In this document: in pieces, positions 34,024 through 45,287 of the stretch
Layout of the letters: the number at the start of each line of letters is the position of its first letter
How positions within the stretch are numbered: the first letter of the stretch is position 1
Source of the DNA: Erigeron canadensis
Lineage: Eukaryota > Streptophyta > Magnoliopsida > Asterales > Asteraceae
Reading direction: 5' to 3'
Length of the DNA: 64,000 nt
NCBI RefSeq assembly: GCF_010389155.1
Contig: NC_057768.1
Span: forward strand, 49,970,101-50,034,100
Notes under the pieces: model-generated
What the model was told of the DNA's origin: nothing
Databases searched by the model: none
The model's input: the letters and a program-made list of their open reading frames with translations, nothing else
Made by a program: the position numbers and the translations under genes

Positions 34024-34200
34024 CCATGGATCAGTGATAAACATCTTGGCATCTATTGAAAGAGGTCATGGGTTCGATATTCATCCCATGCTAAGACTGA
34101 AGGTCCTTTTTTTTACCATTTAGGTAGAATAATGAAAACAATCTCTCTACTTAGGTAGAGGTAAGATGTATCTACATCATAACCTGCACCATACACCGTC
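34024..34200 (+). mobile_element. SINE, TS-related
   Basis: A head with box-A-like ATGGATCAGTGATAAACA and box-B-like GGTCATGGGTTCGATAT (34064-34080), followed by ATCTCTCTACTTAGG and AGAGGTAAGATGTATCTAC as in TS SINEs. The TTG tail is not preserved. Confidence 0.65.
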
Positions 34201-35162
34201 AAGGTATTAAGGCTCAAAAACTCGTGAAAAACGGCACTGAGCAAATTCTTTTTTTTTTTATAAACTCTAAAACCCACATTAACATAGCTAATATTTTAAG
34301 GTAGTTTGTAACAGTGTAATTACCATTATGTACTGTATATCTTTTATTATAGTTATAATTAAAATAAAAAATGTTAAATGTACATCTTTTGAATTCTATA
34401 ATAAAAAAAAATATAACTATTTTATACATATTTAAGACAACCAATGAAGGTGTGAAAGACATTGAAATATTCATAATATATATTATAAAAACAGATATAC
34501 GATTGGTATACATAATTTTAACAAACCAATATATGATTGGGTTAGTTTTCCATCATATCTTTGGTTGATAAGGGTTTTCATCGGGGGATTTTAATTGAGG
34601 ATCTATTTGGTGAGGAGCTCAATCTCTAACACGGGTTTCGTTAAGACAAAGTAACTAAATAAGTTAGTTTTCAATAGTCACGAATAATTCATCTCTTTAA
34701 AAGAAAAGTAATCATATCCTGTAACTATCAAACTTCGGTTTTCCATTTCCAATACTGTATTATATTGGAACTCCCATCAAACATTTAGACCCATCCTAAA
34801 ACGGACAATTTTTTAAGAATATTCGTCACTGTTATGCCTACTTATTTTATTGCATATTTATTGTTATGAAAGTTATCAAATTATTCACTCACTTGAACCC
34901 CATTTTATCTTATTTGAAATGTCCAACAACAAAAAATGATGGGGAGCTTAGTGGAACTGGGCAAAGTAGTATTAAAGCAAGATACAGGTGTTCCGTGTTC
35001 GTTAGCAGCTTTTATTAATCAACCACGGGATCATCAGGCTTACCTTCCAGTTGTGACCACCATTTTTCACTTTTCCATTAGCTTTTCTGAACTATTCTAT
35101 ACAATAGTCTACAACTAGATATACATGAATGAAGATCCAGGCTAGAATGATAAAAAAATTCA

Positions 35163-35164
<2 letters not shown>
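34201..35164. other. Intergenic, no gene supported
   Basis: AT-rich. The 99-codon minus frame at 34214-34513 has the amino-acid bias of AT-rich noncoding DNA. A 60-codon frame at 34936-35118 has no recognisable motif. Confidence 0.4.
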
Positions 35165-35234
<70 letters not shown>

Positions 35235-35275
35235 TATAAAAACTATTTTATCTTGAATGAAATTTATTATTATAA

Positions 35276-35318
<43 letters not shown>
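35165..35318. repeat. (AAT)n microsatellite, two blocks
   Basis: About 22 units to 35229 and about 13 units from 35279, separated by a 50-bp AT-rich spacer. Confidence 0.95.
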
Positions 35319-35329
35319 TTAATAATAGA

Positions 35330-36725
35330 GAAAATCGCGACAATGACCATTTTATGTTGCGATGGTACCAAAATAGCCAAGTTTTTTCAGATTATCACAA
35401 AATAGCCAACAAAAAACGAAAATCGCAACAAAACCCGCGAAATCGCAACAAAAAATGTCAAAATGGCAACAAAAAATGCCAAAATCGCAACAAAAAGTGG
35501 AAATCGCAACAAAAAACGCGAAATCGCAACTCGCAACAGTTTTACTTTGACTTTTTTTTTTAAGGATACTAGTTTATTATATAAGACATGAATACAAAAC
35601 TTCAAATAAACCTTAAACTTTTATTAATTTTAAAAACACAAAACATAAAACATTAAGAAATTAAAACACACAAAACATTAACCTATAACACAAATACATA
35701 AGAAACATACTAATAATGTTTTAGTATGAAAAGCATCTGAATGATTAGGCCCCTTCTTATAGGAACCTACTTCTAACCCACGTCTAACACTATTCATCAG
35801 TTTCTCTCTATTCTAGACACACCAAGAACACTCCTTCCTTATAACCCCCACTTCTAACCCACTTCTAAAAGTATTCATCCATTATTTTATTATATCATTT
35901 TTATTTTTCACAAATTTAAAAAAAAAAAACATTTTTTTATAATTAAAACATATTACATTACTTAAAAATAAAAGACAACACAAAATTAAAAAAGACAGTA
36001 CTTGAAAACACATTACATTACTTAATTAAAACACATTACGATTACTCTTCATCTTCATCATCCTTTATTGAGATGAAGAAATAAATTTGTCTTTTAATAA
36101 TGTGTTCTACGAATTATTATATATTATGTATGTTTATCTTTATTAAGTTTGTAATGTTTCTTATGTATCTGTGTTGTAGGTTAATGTTTTGTGTGTTTTA
36201 ATTTCTTAATGTTTTATGTTTTAAATAAATGTTATGTTTTGTTTAGTCATATTGTGTTTTTAAAATTAATGAAATGTATAGTTTAGATCAAAGATAATAT
36301 ATATTCTTTTAAAATAAGCCATGGAATTTAAGTCAAGATTTTGAAAGCATATAGATATGCTAAAACGATTAGATTAAAATAGCTTATGATAAATTTCGTT
36401 CAATTAAAAGATTAGTTTGCTTAACCTAAAATGATAATTATGTGTTTAAACATCACAAAATCTATAGTATAAAATATAATAGAAGACTTACCAATAAAGA
36501 TGATTCTTGAAGATTTGTACTTTGAATTGCGAGTTACGATTTCTCGTTTTTTTTACGATTTCGGCATTTTTTGTTACGATTTTGACATTTTTTTGTTGTG
36601 ATTTCGCGTTTTTTGTTTCGATTTTCGTTTTTTGTTGCGATTTTGTTGAATATTTTGTGATAATACGAAAAAACTTGGCTATTTTGGTATGATCGCAACG
36701 AAAATTGGCTATTATCACGATTATT
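35330..36725. mobile_element. Foldback element with ~390-bp arms containing a CGCAACAAAAA minisatellite
   Basis: The left arm (35330-~35720) returns inverted at ~36100-36725. The outer part of each arm is a degenerate tandem array built on AAATCGCAACAAAAAA; the inner part is unique sequence (AAACATAAAACATTAAG, CACACAAAACATTAACC). The ends read AATCGYGAYAAT. Six-frame ORFs here (35354-35563, 36488-36718 and overlaps) are translations of the array. The loop is occupied by a Harbinger fragment. No convincing target duplication and no transposase; the class is open. Confidence 0.8.
35748..36070 (-). mobile_element. PIF/Harbinger fragment nested in the foldback element
   Basis: The minus strand matches the 3' half of the element at 24055-24904, from the acidic GATGAAGATGAAGAGTAA end of the coding remnant to the TIR GGCCCCTTCTTATAGG beside TTA (35745-35747). 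The other half, with its TIR, is missing. Confidence 0.75.
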
Positions 36726-37069
36726 ATTTATGGGGACCATGCTATATCTTGTGCTGGTCCGATTGGTACTAAACATCGACATCCCAAAACTTTTTGACGT
36801 TGATCATTAACTTGTCGTTAGCGACCGTTAGTTACTATGTGTTTTGTATGTGCTTATGTGAAGTAAATGATTTACGTGCGATATGTGTTAAAGTGATTTA
36901 AAGTAATGAAATTAAAATGGATAGTGATTAATAAAGTCAATTAATGTTCCCGATAAGATATAAAGGTCGATAAGTATTCCCGTAGGTGTTAAAAGAGCCG
37001 TTTAGGGCTGAAACGAGTTGTAACGAAGTGCGAGGGCCTAGATGTAAAGTTTTGAAAGTTGTTCCAGCA

Positions 37070-37077
37070 TATAAAAG
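37070..37077 (+). promoter_or_regulatory. TATA box of the solo LTR
   Basis: TATAAAAG in a GC-richer context, about 295 bp after the LTR start. It could still drive a transcript reading rightward. Confidence 0.5.
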
Positions 37078-38249
37078 GCATAAGGCATGACCCAAAGGCT
37101 GGGAAATCAGATTAAAACCCCTAGAAAAGTCTTTCACACAAAACCCAAGGTCAAATCTTCAAGTTATAGTCGATCTCGGGGGATTTTGGAAGGGTTTTTG
37201 TTTGGTTTTCGATCCGTTGATCAACCCTACAGGTATTATATCATCAATTGATTGTTGATTAAGTTTTAAAGTAGGTTTTGTCCCTGTAGATTCGACCATG
37301 AGGGCTGGGGTTGTTGGAAGTTGATGTTTTCGGTTAAAAACGACGTTTTCGTGAGTAAAATAATTAATAGAGTTGATTAACTATGTCAAGATGCAAAATT
37401 TAATGTTTAATAATGTTGTTTATATGTAAGTAAGTGAATCCCAGGTCTTTAATTAGATCCATGTGTGTTAAATTGTGTTTTTGAACCAAACGTTGCGGTT
37501 TCGAGTCATTTTGATGATCAAAAAGAAGGATTCATTTATGCAATTGATTCAAGGATTAATTGATGTTTTCAAATGCTTAATTGTGACCTATTTCATGTCA
37601 ATTTAATGGGTGTAAGTCGTGGTGGAGGTTTGGGATCCGTTCGGAAGGTGAATAAAGAGAAACGAAGTTGGTTTTGCTGGTTGACACCCGAGGTGCGGTG
37701 CACCTGGTCCTTGGTGCGGCGCACCTGATGCTGGGATGAATTCACTGGTTGTTTGGTGCAATGCACTGATGGCGGGTGCGGCGCACTTGGAGGTCTGGTG
37801 GTCGTTTAGGCGTGTTTTAGTGCTCATTTGACCCATAGACCTTATGTATAAGTTATGTTGATGTTTAGGGAACTTGGAGATGTTCTTTAAGATCCCGTTT
37901 ATGTTACATGTCAATTATATGTATGTAATAGATAGTTGGGAACTCAAGAAAGATACGTTAAAGTTGCTTGTTGATCGTTGTGCTCGTCTTCAGGTAAGAT
38001 ACATGAATTTTCTCACGCTGGAGGCACAACCCGTGCTAGTTAAAAAGCTAGTGCGTACGTGGTCGCTTGAGTGGCTCCTTGCGGCATAGTTATGTTGATC
38101 TAGTATATCCGGATGGAGTGACTAACTATCAAGACGGGATACTAAAAAGTGGTCGCTTGAGTAATTTCTTGCGGCATAGTTACGTTGATCTATTATTTCC
38201 GGGTGGAGTGACTAACCACCAATGTTAAAGGCATAACGGAATGCTTAAA

Positions 38250-38420
38250 GTTGATTAAAGTTGATAAGTTGATACGTTGATTAAAGTTGATAAGACGATA
38301 AGTTGACATGTTGATAAGTCGATACGTTGATTAAAGTTGATCAAAGTTGATAAGTTGATAAGATGATAAGTTGATAAGTTGATTAAGTTGTTTACGTTGA
38401 TTAAGTTGATTATAAGTATG
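38250..38420 (+). repeat. Minisatellite built on (TTGATAAG)/(TTGATTAAAG)
   Basis: About fifteen imperfect short units such as AAAGTTGATAAG, GACGATAAGTTG and TTGATTAAGTTG inside the solo LTR. Confidence 0.85.
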
Positions 38421-39180
38421 ATTTATTGTTGATAGACACACTTAGGAGTATGTACCCTACTTGTGTTAGCGTGTATATGTGGGATATGTTTACGTGTATT
38501 ATGCTAAGTTATGAGATGTTGATTATGTTGAAGTTATATAATGATATGATATGAGATGTTGACTAAGTTGTAATATATGTTGACATGTTAAGAAATGTTC
38601 ATTAAGTTGTATGTACTTGTTGATGTGATGTGAAATGTGTTGGAATGTGGGAAAAAGGGAAGTATGGGTTGATTAATGATTGTTGTGGATGATATGTAAT
38701 GTGGTTATATTTTGATAAATAAAATATGACGAAGTTTTATGAAAGTAAAATGAAGAACGTTTTATCAAAATGTGTGTATCTTACTTAGCTAATTTATTAG
38801 CTAACACTTACTTTTATGAAAATGTTGTGTTCTTGAGGATAAGCAGGTATAAGCTAGTGAAGTATGTGGATCGTGAGATGGGTAGAAGAATAAATGAAGA
38901 TTAGCATTAGTCTCTCTATGATTAGACTTTACCCATAGCAATATGTTCGACTACTTTATTTATGACTCATGTCTCTTGTAGTGTTGATGGCACTTATGTT
39001 AATGCCATAACTTGGATTTTACTTTGACTATTACGATGATGCTATTAGTAACACCAAACTTTAATGAAAGGTACCATCCGTTACGGATGAAGCATTTTTT
39101 AAATGATCCTTTTCCGCTACGTTTAAACCCTGTTTGGCAAAGTTTTTGAAATCCAGATTTTTAAAATGACGGGTGTTACA

Positions 39181-40090
39181 ATTACAGTTGGGGATTTCCA
39201 CAATTTGGCTCTTCTTGGGGATGGAAATCTTTGGGGTTTTCACAATTTGACTCTTCTTGAGAAGGTTACTTTTATGGTCAATCATGTCTTTTTTTTTATG
39301 TCAAATGTTTAAATGATTTTTAGTTTTAGTACAAGATAATTTCCTTGCTGGCACCACTTTCTTCCTTTAACTATTGTCAAAAAATCATAGTTTTGGATGA
39401 GAAGCGTTTTTGGGGTTTGTTTTAAAGTTTCATTTGCATTCCGGATGCTTATGGTGTTTGGGTTATAACTTATTTGAATTTATTATTAGCTTGAATCAAA
39501 AAACATCTAATGTATCTTAATTTTTAATTCGATTTTGGTCTTAATACTCTTCAGTCTTGGCTTCGTGGAGACGTGTATATTCTGTGCAATTGGACGGGAA
39601 ATCTCATTAGTGTGCTTTACATTCGATATACTCCCTGTTTTATTCATATATAGTATCATATATGTAACCCGTTGTCAAGGCTTAAATTATAGTATTAACA
39701 TGTTATGAACTCGATTGAGCATGTTGCTAATGATGAGAATGACTACCCAACTCCAAATGAAGAATTCAAAGAACATCTTAGGCACCTATATGGTGAAAGG
39801 TGCACAAGGTGTTTTGGTCAAAAATTACCTAAGATAATATACGTTGAAGACTTAGATTAATTATGTAACCAAACTTTTGTTCGTGAGGTTAAGGGCTTGT
39901 AAAATACGTTTAGATTCAAAGATGCGTATAAAATAAGTATGATAAATCAAGATTATGTCGACTTAAGCAAAAGAAGGTTGTCAAAAGAATTCGCAAACTG
40001 TATTATGATAAAATACAATGTAAATAATGATAAAAGAACCAAGATAAAGAATGCTAATCGTAAATAAATGCAGTAAATAAAAGAGAAAGG
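39181..40090. other. Intergenic, one short coding-like frame at 39705-39860
   Basis: The frame at 39705-39860 (51 codons, MNSIEHVANDENDYPTPNEE...) has a more protein-like composition than its surroundings, including ERCTRCFGQ with two cysteines. It is not recognised and could be a gene fragment carried by a repeat. The rest shows nothing. Confidence 0.3.
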
Positions 40091-40836
40091 ATCAAAGAAC
40101 ACCGGGATTTGTTATCGAGGAAAAGCCCTTAATCCTTTGAGGATTACCGGCATAAAAACCCAGGGAGGAATCAATCGTCCCTGCCTTGTTCTTTTATTAA
40201 TGGTGTTAAATTGATTACAATGATAAAGCAGGTTGATCGATCTTTCTAAGTGAGTAAAACGTAAAGTAACAAGAGATGTATGTGTGTTTACAAGTGTGAG
40301 CAGAAGTGAGTATGAATGAATGAATGTCCTATGATCGATCAGCCCCTTGTTTATATAGAGATACGAAATAACTAATTATCCGAAAATGTAGGGATCTTCC
40401 TGGTCTTCTTCTAGTAAACGTTGGAGAGTATCTTGACTTGATATAGTAGCCGTTTGAAGATATTCTCCTCGTGTGGAAATCAGTCATGAAGTTCGATTAT
40501 AATGGCAGACTTATTCTTCTTTGCGTGTTGATCAAATAAGACATGTGTTGAATCTCATTGTACCGTTAGTTCGATTATAATGGCAGACTTATTCTTCTTT
40601 GCGTGTTGATCAAATAAGACATGTGTTGAATCTCATTGTACCGTTATAGATATTTTCTTTATGCTTTACATTGAATATTCCAGAACCTGCATATTAATCT
40701 CACATGGAAACAATAATTGAAATATATCGTTAGTAATATATTAATAAGTAATCAAAATATTCAAATATGTCAAGATCCTGGGAGTCCATGATCTTGGAGC
40801 TTCAAGATAATGAAACCTGAAATTTCACCCATAACA
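40091..40836 (-). repeat. LTR-like relic, minus orientation
   Basis: On the minus strand it starts TGTTATGGGTGAAATTTCAGG, has a TATATAAAC box near 40355, and a leader with CCCTGGGTTTTTATGCCGG. The PBS and partner LTR were not found. Called from general layout only. Confidence 0.4.
40491..40646. repeat. Perfect 78-bp tandem duplication
   Basis: 40491-40568 and 40569-40646 read identically from GTTCGATTATAATGG to TGTACCGTTA. Lack of any mismatch indicates a very recent duplication, or an assembly artefact. Confidence 0.95.
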
Positions 40837-41099
40837 CCAGGTTCCTCAATGAGGTAACGGAAAGCTTTACTTACAAGATTTACGAGAATTTCAAGTTTTA
40901 TTTTAAAACATTGCGTATGGTCTTGAAACTAATGTTTTGATCCAGTTATCTATATATGTTTTGTTGTTTAAAAGGTTTATAGTATGTAAATTTTTTATAA
41001 AAATGGGTAGGATTTTAAAAATTGTGAAAGACTTGGTTTAAGTGTTTATTATGACATTGACAACTTAGTGTAATGTCTACTAGATTAGTAGATTGTTAA

Positions 41100-41502
41100 A
41101 ACCCGCTTATGCAGTGTTGTGTTACCCACTCAGCCTCACTACAGAGCCTACACGCAGACTACCTTGGATCCGATAACTATGGAAAGAATATACATCTCCC
41201 AATATGAAGATCTGCACTTATCTCTTAAACAGTTGGTTATGCAGGAGATAACTATGAATCCCCTAAAAGCGGCAACAAATCTATTCCAAGAGGGAAAAAC
41301 CCTACTTGGAGAACACGGCATATTCACCCTATAAAAAGGGGACACATTATACAATGGAGATCATTCTCTATACTCTCAACACACATACAACACATAGTTG
41401 GCTTACAAAAGGTTCTCACACCTTACCGCAAGGGAATCGCCAGCATACAACCTTAAACCCCTCATCCTCCCCGTTCTAGGATCCCGCCTCGGTGTACAAA
41501 CA
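41100..41502 (+). repeat. 3' portion of a Tat-like Gypsy LTR (+)
   Basis: TATAAAAAGGGG at 41330, a leader with ACACACATACAACAC, and the end GTACAAACA immediately before the PBS. The left limit of the LTR is not clear. Confidence 0.65.
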
Positions 41503-41504
41503 AT

Positions 41505-41522
41505 TGGCGCCATCCACGGGAC
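41505..41522 (+). other. Primer binding site of the + strand Gypsy element
   Basis: TGGCGCCATCCACGGGAC, the TGGCGCC type used by plant Tat/Athila-related Gypsy elements. The minus-strand element at 48 kb has the related form GCGCCTTCCGTGGGAC. Confidence 0.75.
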
Positions 41523-41601
41523 GCATTTCACTTGCAACCCATCAACCACCAAAATCACGAAAGTTTTTTTTTTCCTTTCACAAAAACCCTAATCCTAGAA
41601 C

Positions 41602-42298
41602 ATGGATAATTCAAATAGAGTACCCAGATTCAACATCTCACAAACAGGCCCTGCCCAAACCAATGCAAGCATAGATCTGGACAAAAACGTTGGAGGAACA
41701 CCCATAACACCTCCATCAGGAACAACAATCATTGCCTCCACTTCAACATCGTTGTTCAATGAGGCATATATACTCCAAAATCATAACAGCATCATCAATA
41801 CCCTACGTCACCTTCATACAACTGGGGTGATAGCCGTTAGGACGATCAATTTCGATGAAGCCTTCAATAGTCATTATACATCACCACTGGGAACGCAAAC
41901 CCCAGGATCTCAAACCAATACCCTGGGAGCACAAACCCCATGATCTCAAGCCAATACCGTGGGACCACAAACCCCAGGATCTCAAACCAACACCCTGGGA
42001 ACACAAACCCAGTGATCTTAAACCAATACCCTGGGAGCAGAAACCCCAGGTTCCCATATCAATACCCTACGTACACAAAACCCAGGATCTACCACTATCC
42101 AGAATCAACATAATCATTTTCAAAATATGCCAAATCACCAAAACTACTCACAAGAGCAACAAAATACCTACACTCAGGGTCTATATGCCTTAGCCTTCTC
42201 AAATGGACCCCAAGGTCATTATGTCCCAACTTACCAAGCCTGGGGACAAGAGCAATACATGCAGAATAATCAAGCAAGTTCAACGGGATACGTACCAT
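41602..42298 (+). pseudogene. gag N-terminal part of the + strand Gypsy element, broken
   Basis: The frame opens 80 bases after the PBS with MDNSNRVPRFNISQTGP and stays open for 113 codons to a stop in the repeat region. The protein is Thr/Ser/Asn rich, as in the disordered N-terminus of Tat-type gag. It then runs through six 36-bp repeats (12 codons, GTQTPGSQTNTL type) with several stops and ends abruptly at ~42298, where minus-strand integrase sequence begins. Capsid and zinc knuckle are absent. Confidence 0.6.
41884..42100 (+). repeat. Six 36-bp tandem repeats in gag
   Basis: Unit CCTGGGAACGCAAACCCCAG + GATCTCAAACCAATAC. The length is a multiple of three. Units 2 and 4 carry mutations that create stops. 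Confidence 0.85.
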
Positions 42299-42710
42299 GG
42301 TGTTGAAAGCTTGTAGGCCGCGTTCCCGATGACTGTGTCCACCTTATATGGGCCTTCCCACGTTGGTCCCATTTTACCTTGGTATTTCACTTGGCTTGCG
42401 CTATTAAGTCGGAGGACATAATCTCCAACTTTGAAAGTATCTGGGTGTACTCTCTTGTTGTAATATTTCTCAATTCTTTGCTTATACGCAGCCTCCCTTA
42501 TTGAAGCAATTTCCCTTCTTTCTTCTAGCAAGTCTAAGTTGATTCGCATTTCTGTGTCGTTCTCTTCCTCACTCACATTCGCTGTCCGACATGTGGAAAC
42601 CTGTATTTCTGCGGACAACACTGCTTCTGATCCAAAAGCTAGGGAGAATGGGGTTTCGTCGTTACTTTGCTTGGGTGTTTTTCGGTATGCCCATAGTACT
42701 GGTGGTAGTT
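42280..42710 (-). pseudogene. Gypsy integrase C-terminal part
   Basis: Upstream of the 113-codon frame the minus strand reads LPPVLWAYRKTPKQSND and TPFSLAFGSEAVLSAEIQ. It then continues RREIASIREAAYKQRIEKYY, DTFKVGDYVLR, KMGPTWEGPYKV and NAAYKLST, the known order at the end of plant Gypsy integrases. The normal C-terminus is cut off at ~42298 by the junction with the + strand gag. The N-terminal continuation resumes at 44206 after the inserted solo LTR. Confidence 0.85.
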
Positions 42711-44200
42711 TGATGGGTATTTTCTAGTCTTAAATTTATGAACACGAAATACCTAGCTACTGACTACTACACACTTGCGGGCAGTGAACCCGTTCATCTG
42801 CAATATAGTTGACTTGGTAAACCGAGGTCGAACACAAGGACTTAATAAGCAATTGTTACAGTTAATGATTCAGATTAAAAGGGGGGTTTTGTGACCGAAT
42901 TGTCACGTTGCAAGGTTAGTGAAGAAAGTCAGTAATCCCGTAGGATTAATCGCAAAGAGTATTTGATTGGTTGAATCTTAACACAGATTTAAAAATGAAC
43001 ACCTACTTGGATCAGCTCACATGCCAATCATCGGGTCTAAATATTACTTGCATTTGTTGAACGACTCAAAAAGTAGACAAGATGAACTCCTGTTATACTT
43101 GAAACTTTAACTGCTCAAAACACAATTATTGCTCTCGCACTTAATTTCTCCTCTAAACAGTTAAGCATTAAATTCCTGAGTTGATTTTATGATTTAATCT
43201 TTTGAAAGCTTTCTCTCGAACTGCTTATTCGCCTAATCGGATCCCTCTAACTTAGACGTTTACTCATTCAAATGAATTTAATTGTTTTTAATCTTTATCG
43301 TTGATTTCTCCCGAACTCCAACGATTTTAGGTTAATTATAGACCGATTAACCATTTCATAAATCAATTGACAATGACATAGATTTCTCCCGAACTCTTAA
43401 TTACAATTACCAATCAATAAATATAAAAGGTGAAAACAATATTTAAATCCAAATAAAAGGGGATCTTCGATTAAACATATAAACCTTGTTCAACAATCAC
43501 AAGCAACATCCATTCGACCCTATGACATGCTTACTACCCAAGCGGGTGCTAAAGATTTAGCTATTCATATTAGAAATGCAAGAACAAACAAATAGAGAGG
43601 AAATCATATTATACCAAATGAATGATGATAATCCGGTAGCAATGATGATTACAATACAACGCTGAAAATAGGCGAAACCCTAATCACTTGTTTGCTCCAA
43701 AATATTCCTAAGTATGAAAAAACTAACGAAATTGTGTTATGAATTCGTCCAAAAGTGCAGAACCCTAACTAATCCTATGTACAAAACACACGTGTAACGG
43801 CCGTTACTGGGCTAACGGCCGTTACTCTTATACTTGAGGTCTAACGGGAATTACTGGGCTAACGGCCGTTACTCGTCAGTTGATTTCTAACGGCCGTTAG
43901 TTCTCTAACTGCCAGTTATAGGAGAAACCACAAACCACCTATGTAACGGCCGTTACTGGGCTAACGGCAGTTACAACTTCCAGATTTCGTTTTCTTCATC
44001 TTTCGCTTGATTTCACCCGAATCTTTCTTCCGTTTCTTCCTTAACTCATCAAAATCGACCAATTCATTCGTCTAATCAATTTCCAACCTGAAAACACTCA
44101 ACACACCTTCAAAGCATCGAAAGTTGGATATAAAACTATCAAAATGACGAATAATTGGTTCTAAAGTCACGTGGGAAATGGTATGAAATAGGACACATCA
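42711..44200 (+). mobile_element. Solo LTR (1490 bp) inserted in the integrase gene
   Basis: It starts TGATGGGTATTTT and ends GGACACATCA (TGATG...CATCA inverted ends), and is flanked by the exact 5-mer TAGTT (42706-42710 and 44201-44205). Removing it with one TAGTT joins the integrase frame ...VDEL to PPVLWAYR. A truncated relative is at 30505-31195. It carries a cluster of TAACGGCCGTTA palindromes. Confidence 0.9.
43795..43973. repeat. Array of TAACGGCCGTTA palindromes
   Basis: Perfect 12-bp palindromes at 43795, 43813, 43860, 43888 and 43944, with degenerate copies at 43842, 43907 and 43962, embedded in CTGGGC/GTTACT spacers. They lie about 300 bp from the right end of the solo LTR. Confidence 0.95.
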
Positions 44201-44205
44201 TAGTT

Positions 44206-45287
44206 CATCTACCCAACCATTATGGCTACGCCCCAGCCTTTTCTCCATTCCTTTCACAATCTGCTTATTTATCGCTTCTACCTGTCCATTGCCTTGTGGG
44301 TGATATACTGACGTAAATGATTGTTTTATGTTCAATCTTTGGCACATTTCCTTGAAGGTTCCTTCCGCAAATTGCTTCCCGTTATCCGAGACAATCATTT
44401 GTGGTAGCCCAAAGCGATATGTAATATATTCCCAGACAAAGTTCTCAATTGCTTTTCCATTTATTGTTGCTACTGGCTTGGCTTCTACCCACTTTGTGAA
44501 ATAATCAAATAGCCACAATTAAAAATTTTACCTTTCCTGATGCTTTTGGCGGTGGCCCCACTATGTCAATCCCCCATTTCGTGAATGGCCATGCAGACGT
44601 CACTGACGTCATATCTTGCTTTGGTAGTCTGGGGACGTTTGCATGTAGCTGGCATCCTTCGTAGTTTTGCAGAAGCTTTACTGCGTGTCTGTGCATTGAT
44701 GGCCAAAAGTACCCCAGGCGTAGCGCTTTTGTTGTGACTGACCTTCGACCTGCGCGTAGTCCGCAGATTCCTTCATGAATTTGAAAAATTATTGTTTCCG
44801 CCTGTTTGGGTCCTACGCAGTGTAACCATGGGCTTAGAAATGCCTTCTTGTAAAGCTTTCCGTCCATTAACTTATATTGTGGTGCCTTTATTCTTATCTT
44901 CCTAGCTTCGTTTTCGTCTTCCGGCAATATTCCACTTATCAAATACTCAATTATTGGGGTCATCCAGTTTTTTCCTTCTTCTTTGACTAAATCATGCACC
45001 TGCTTCTCATATATAGATCTTTCTTTCAAAACTTCTATCAGCACTTTCTTTCCCAGGTGTTCAAATGTCAATGAGGCTAACTTACTTAAAGCATCGGCTT
45101 TTTTATTCTGATTTCTTCGTATATGTTCGATGTCAAAGCTTTCGAATTGCTCTATCAATTCCTTCGTTTTTCCCAAATATAACTTTATTATTTCTCCTTT
45201 GGCCTCGTACTCTCCTTTTACTTGGTTAGCTACTATCTGGGAGTCTACGAATGCTTTAATACTCCGAATCTTCATATCTTTTGCCAA
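44206..45287 (-). pseudogene. Gypsy RNase H end and integrase core
   Basis: The first frame (45287-44505) holds the last part of RNase H (DSQIVANQVKGEYEA...NKKADALSKLA), a linker and the integrase zinc-binding region. There the CxxC is damaged (YEGCQLHA, first Cys replaced by Tyr) and the second His is Arg (GLRAG). WGIDIVGP follows, the first Asp of the DDE triad. A single-base insertion near 44513 ends the frame; the next (44518-44206) continues DYFTKWVEAKP, SDNGKQF (second Asp) and HPQGNGQVEAIN (Glu). Not functional. Confidence 0.9.

Larger units (their letters stand above)
36776..39180 (+). mobile_element. Large solo LTR (~2.4 kb), probably Ty3/Gypsy
   Basis: It starts near CGACATCCCAAAAC and ends AAATGACGGGTGTTACA, the form of plant Gypsy LTRs that end in GGGTGTTACA. 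A TATA box is at 37070-37077. There is no PBS after the end and no second LTR. Internal repeats: GGTGCGGCGCACC palindromes (37692-37790), a tandem pair with GCGGCATAGTTATGTTGATCT (38060-38222), and a GATAAGTTGAT array (38250-38420). The short frames inside (37603-37914, 37874-38089) are not called as genes. The left end is uncertain by several bases and no 5-bp duplication was found. Confidence 0.7.

Noticed and set aside
34214..34513. 99-codon minus ORF rich in Ile, Asn, Tyr and Phe.
   Set aside because: Composition of AT-rich noncoding DNA, no motif.
35354..36782. Several Asn/Lys/Arg-rich ORFs.
   Set aside because: Translations of the CGCAACAAAAA array in the foldback arms.
39705..39860. 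51-codon ORF with coding-like composition.
   Set aside because: Too short and unrecognised to call as a gene; mentioned only as a possible fragment.
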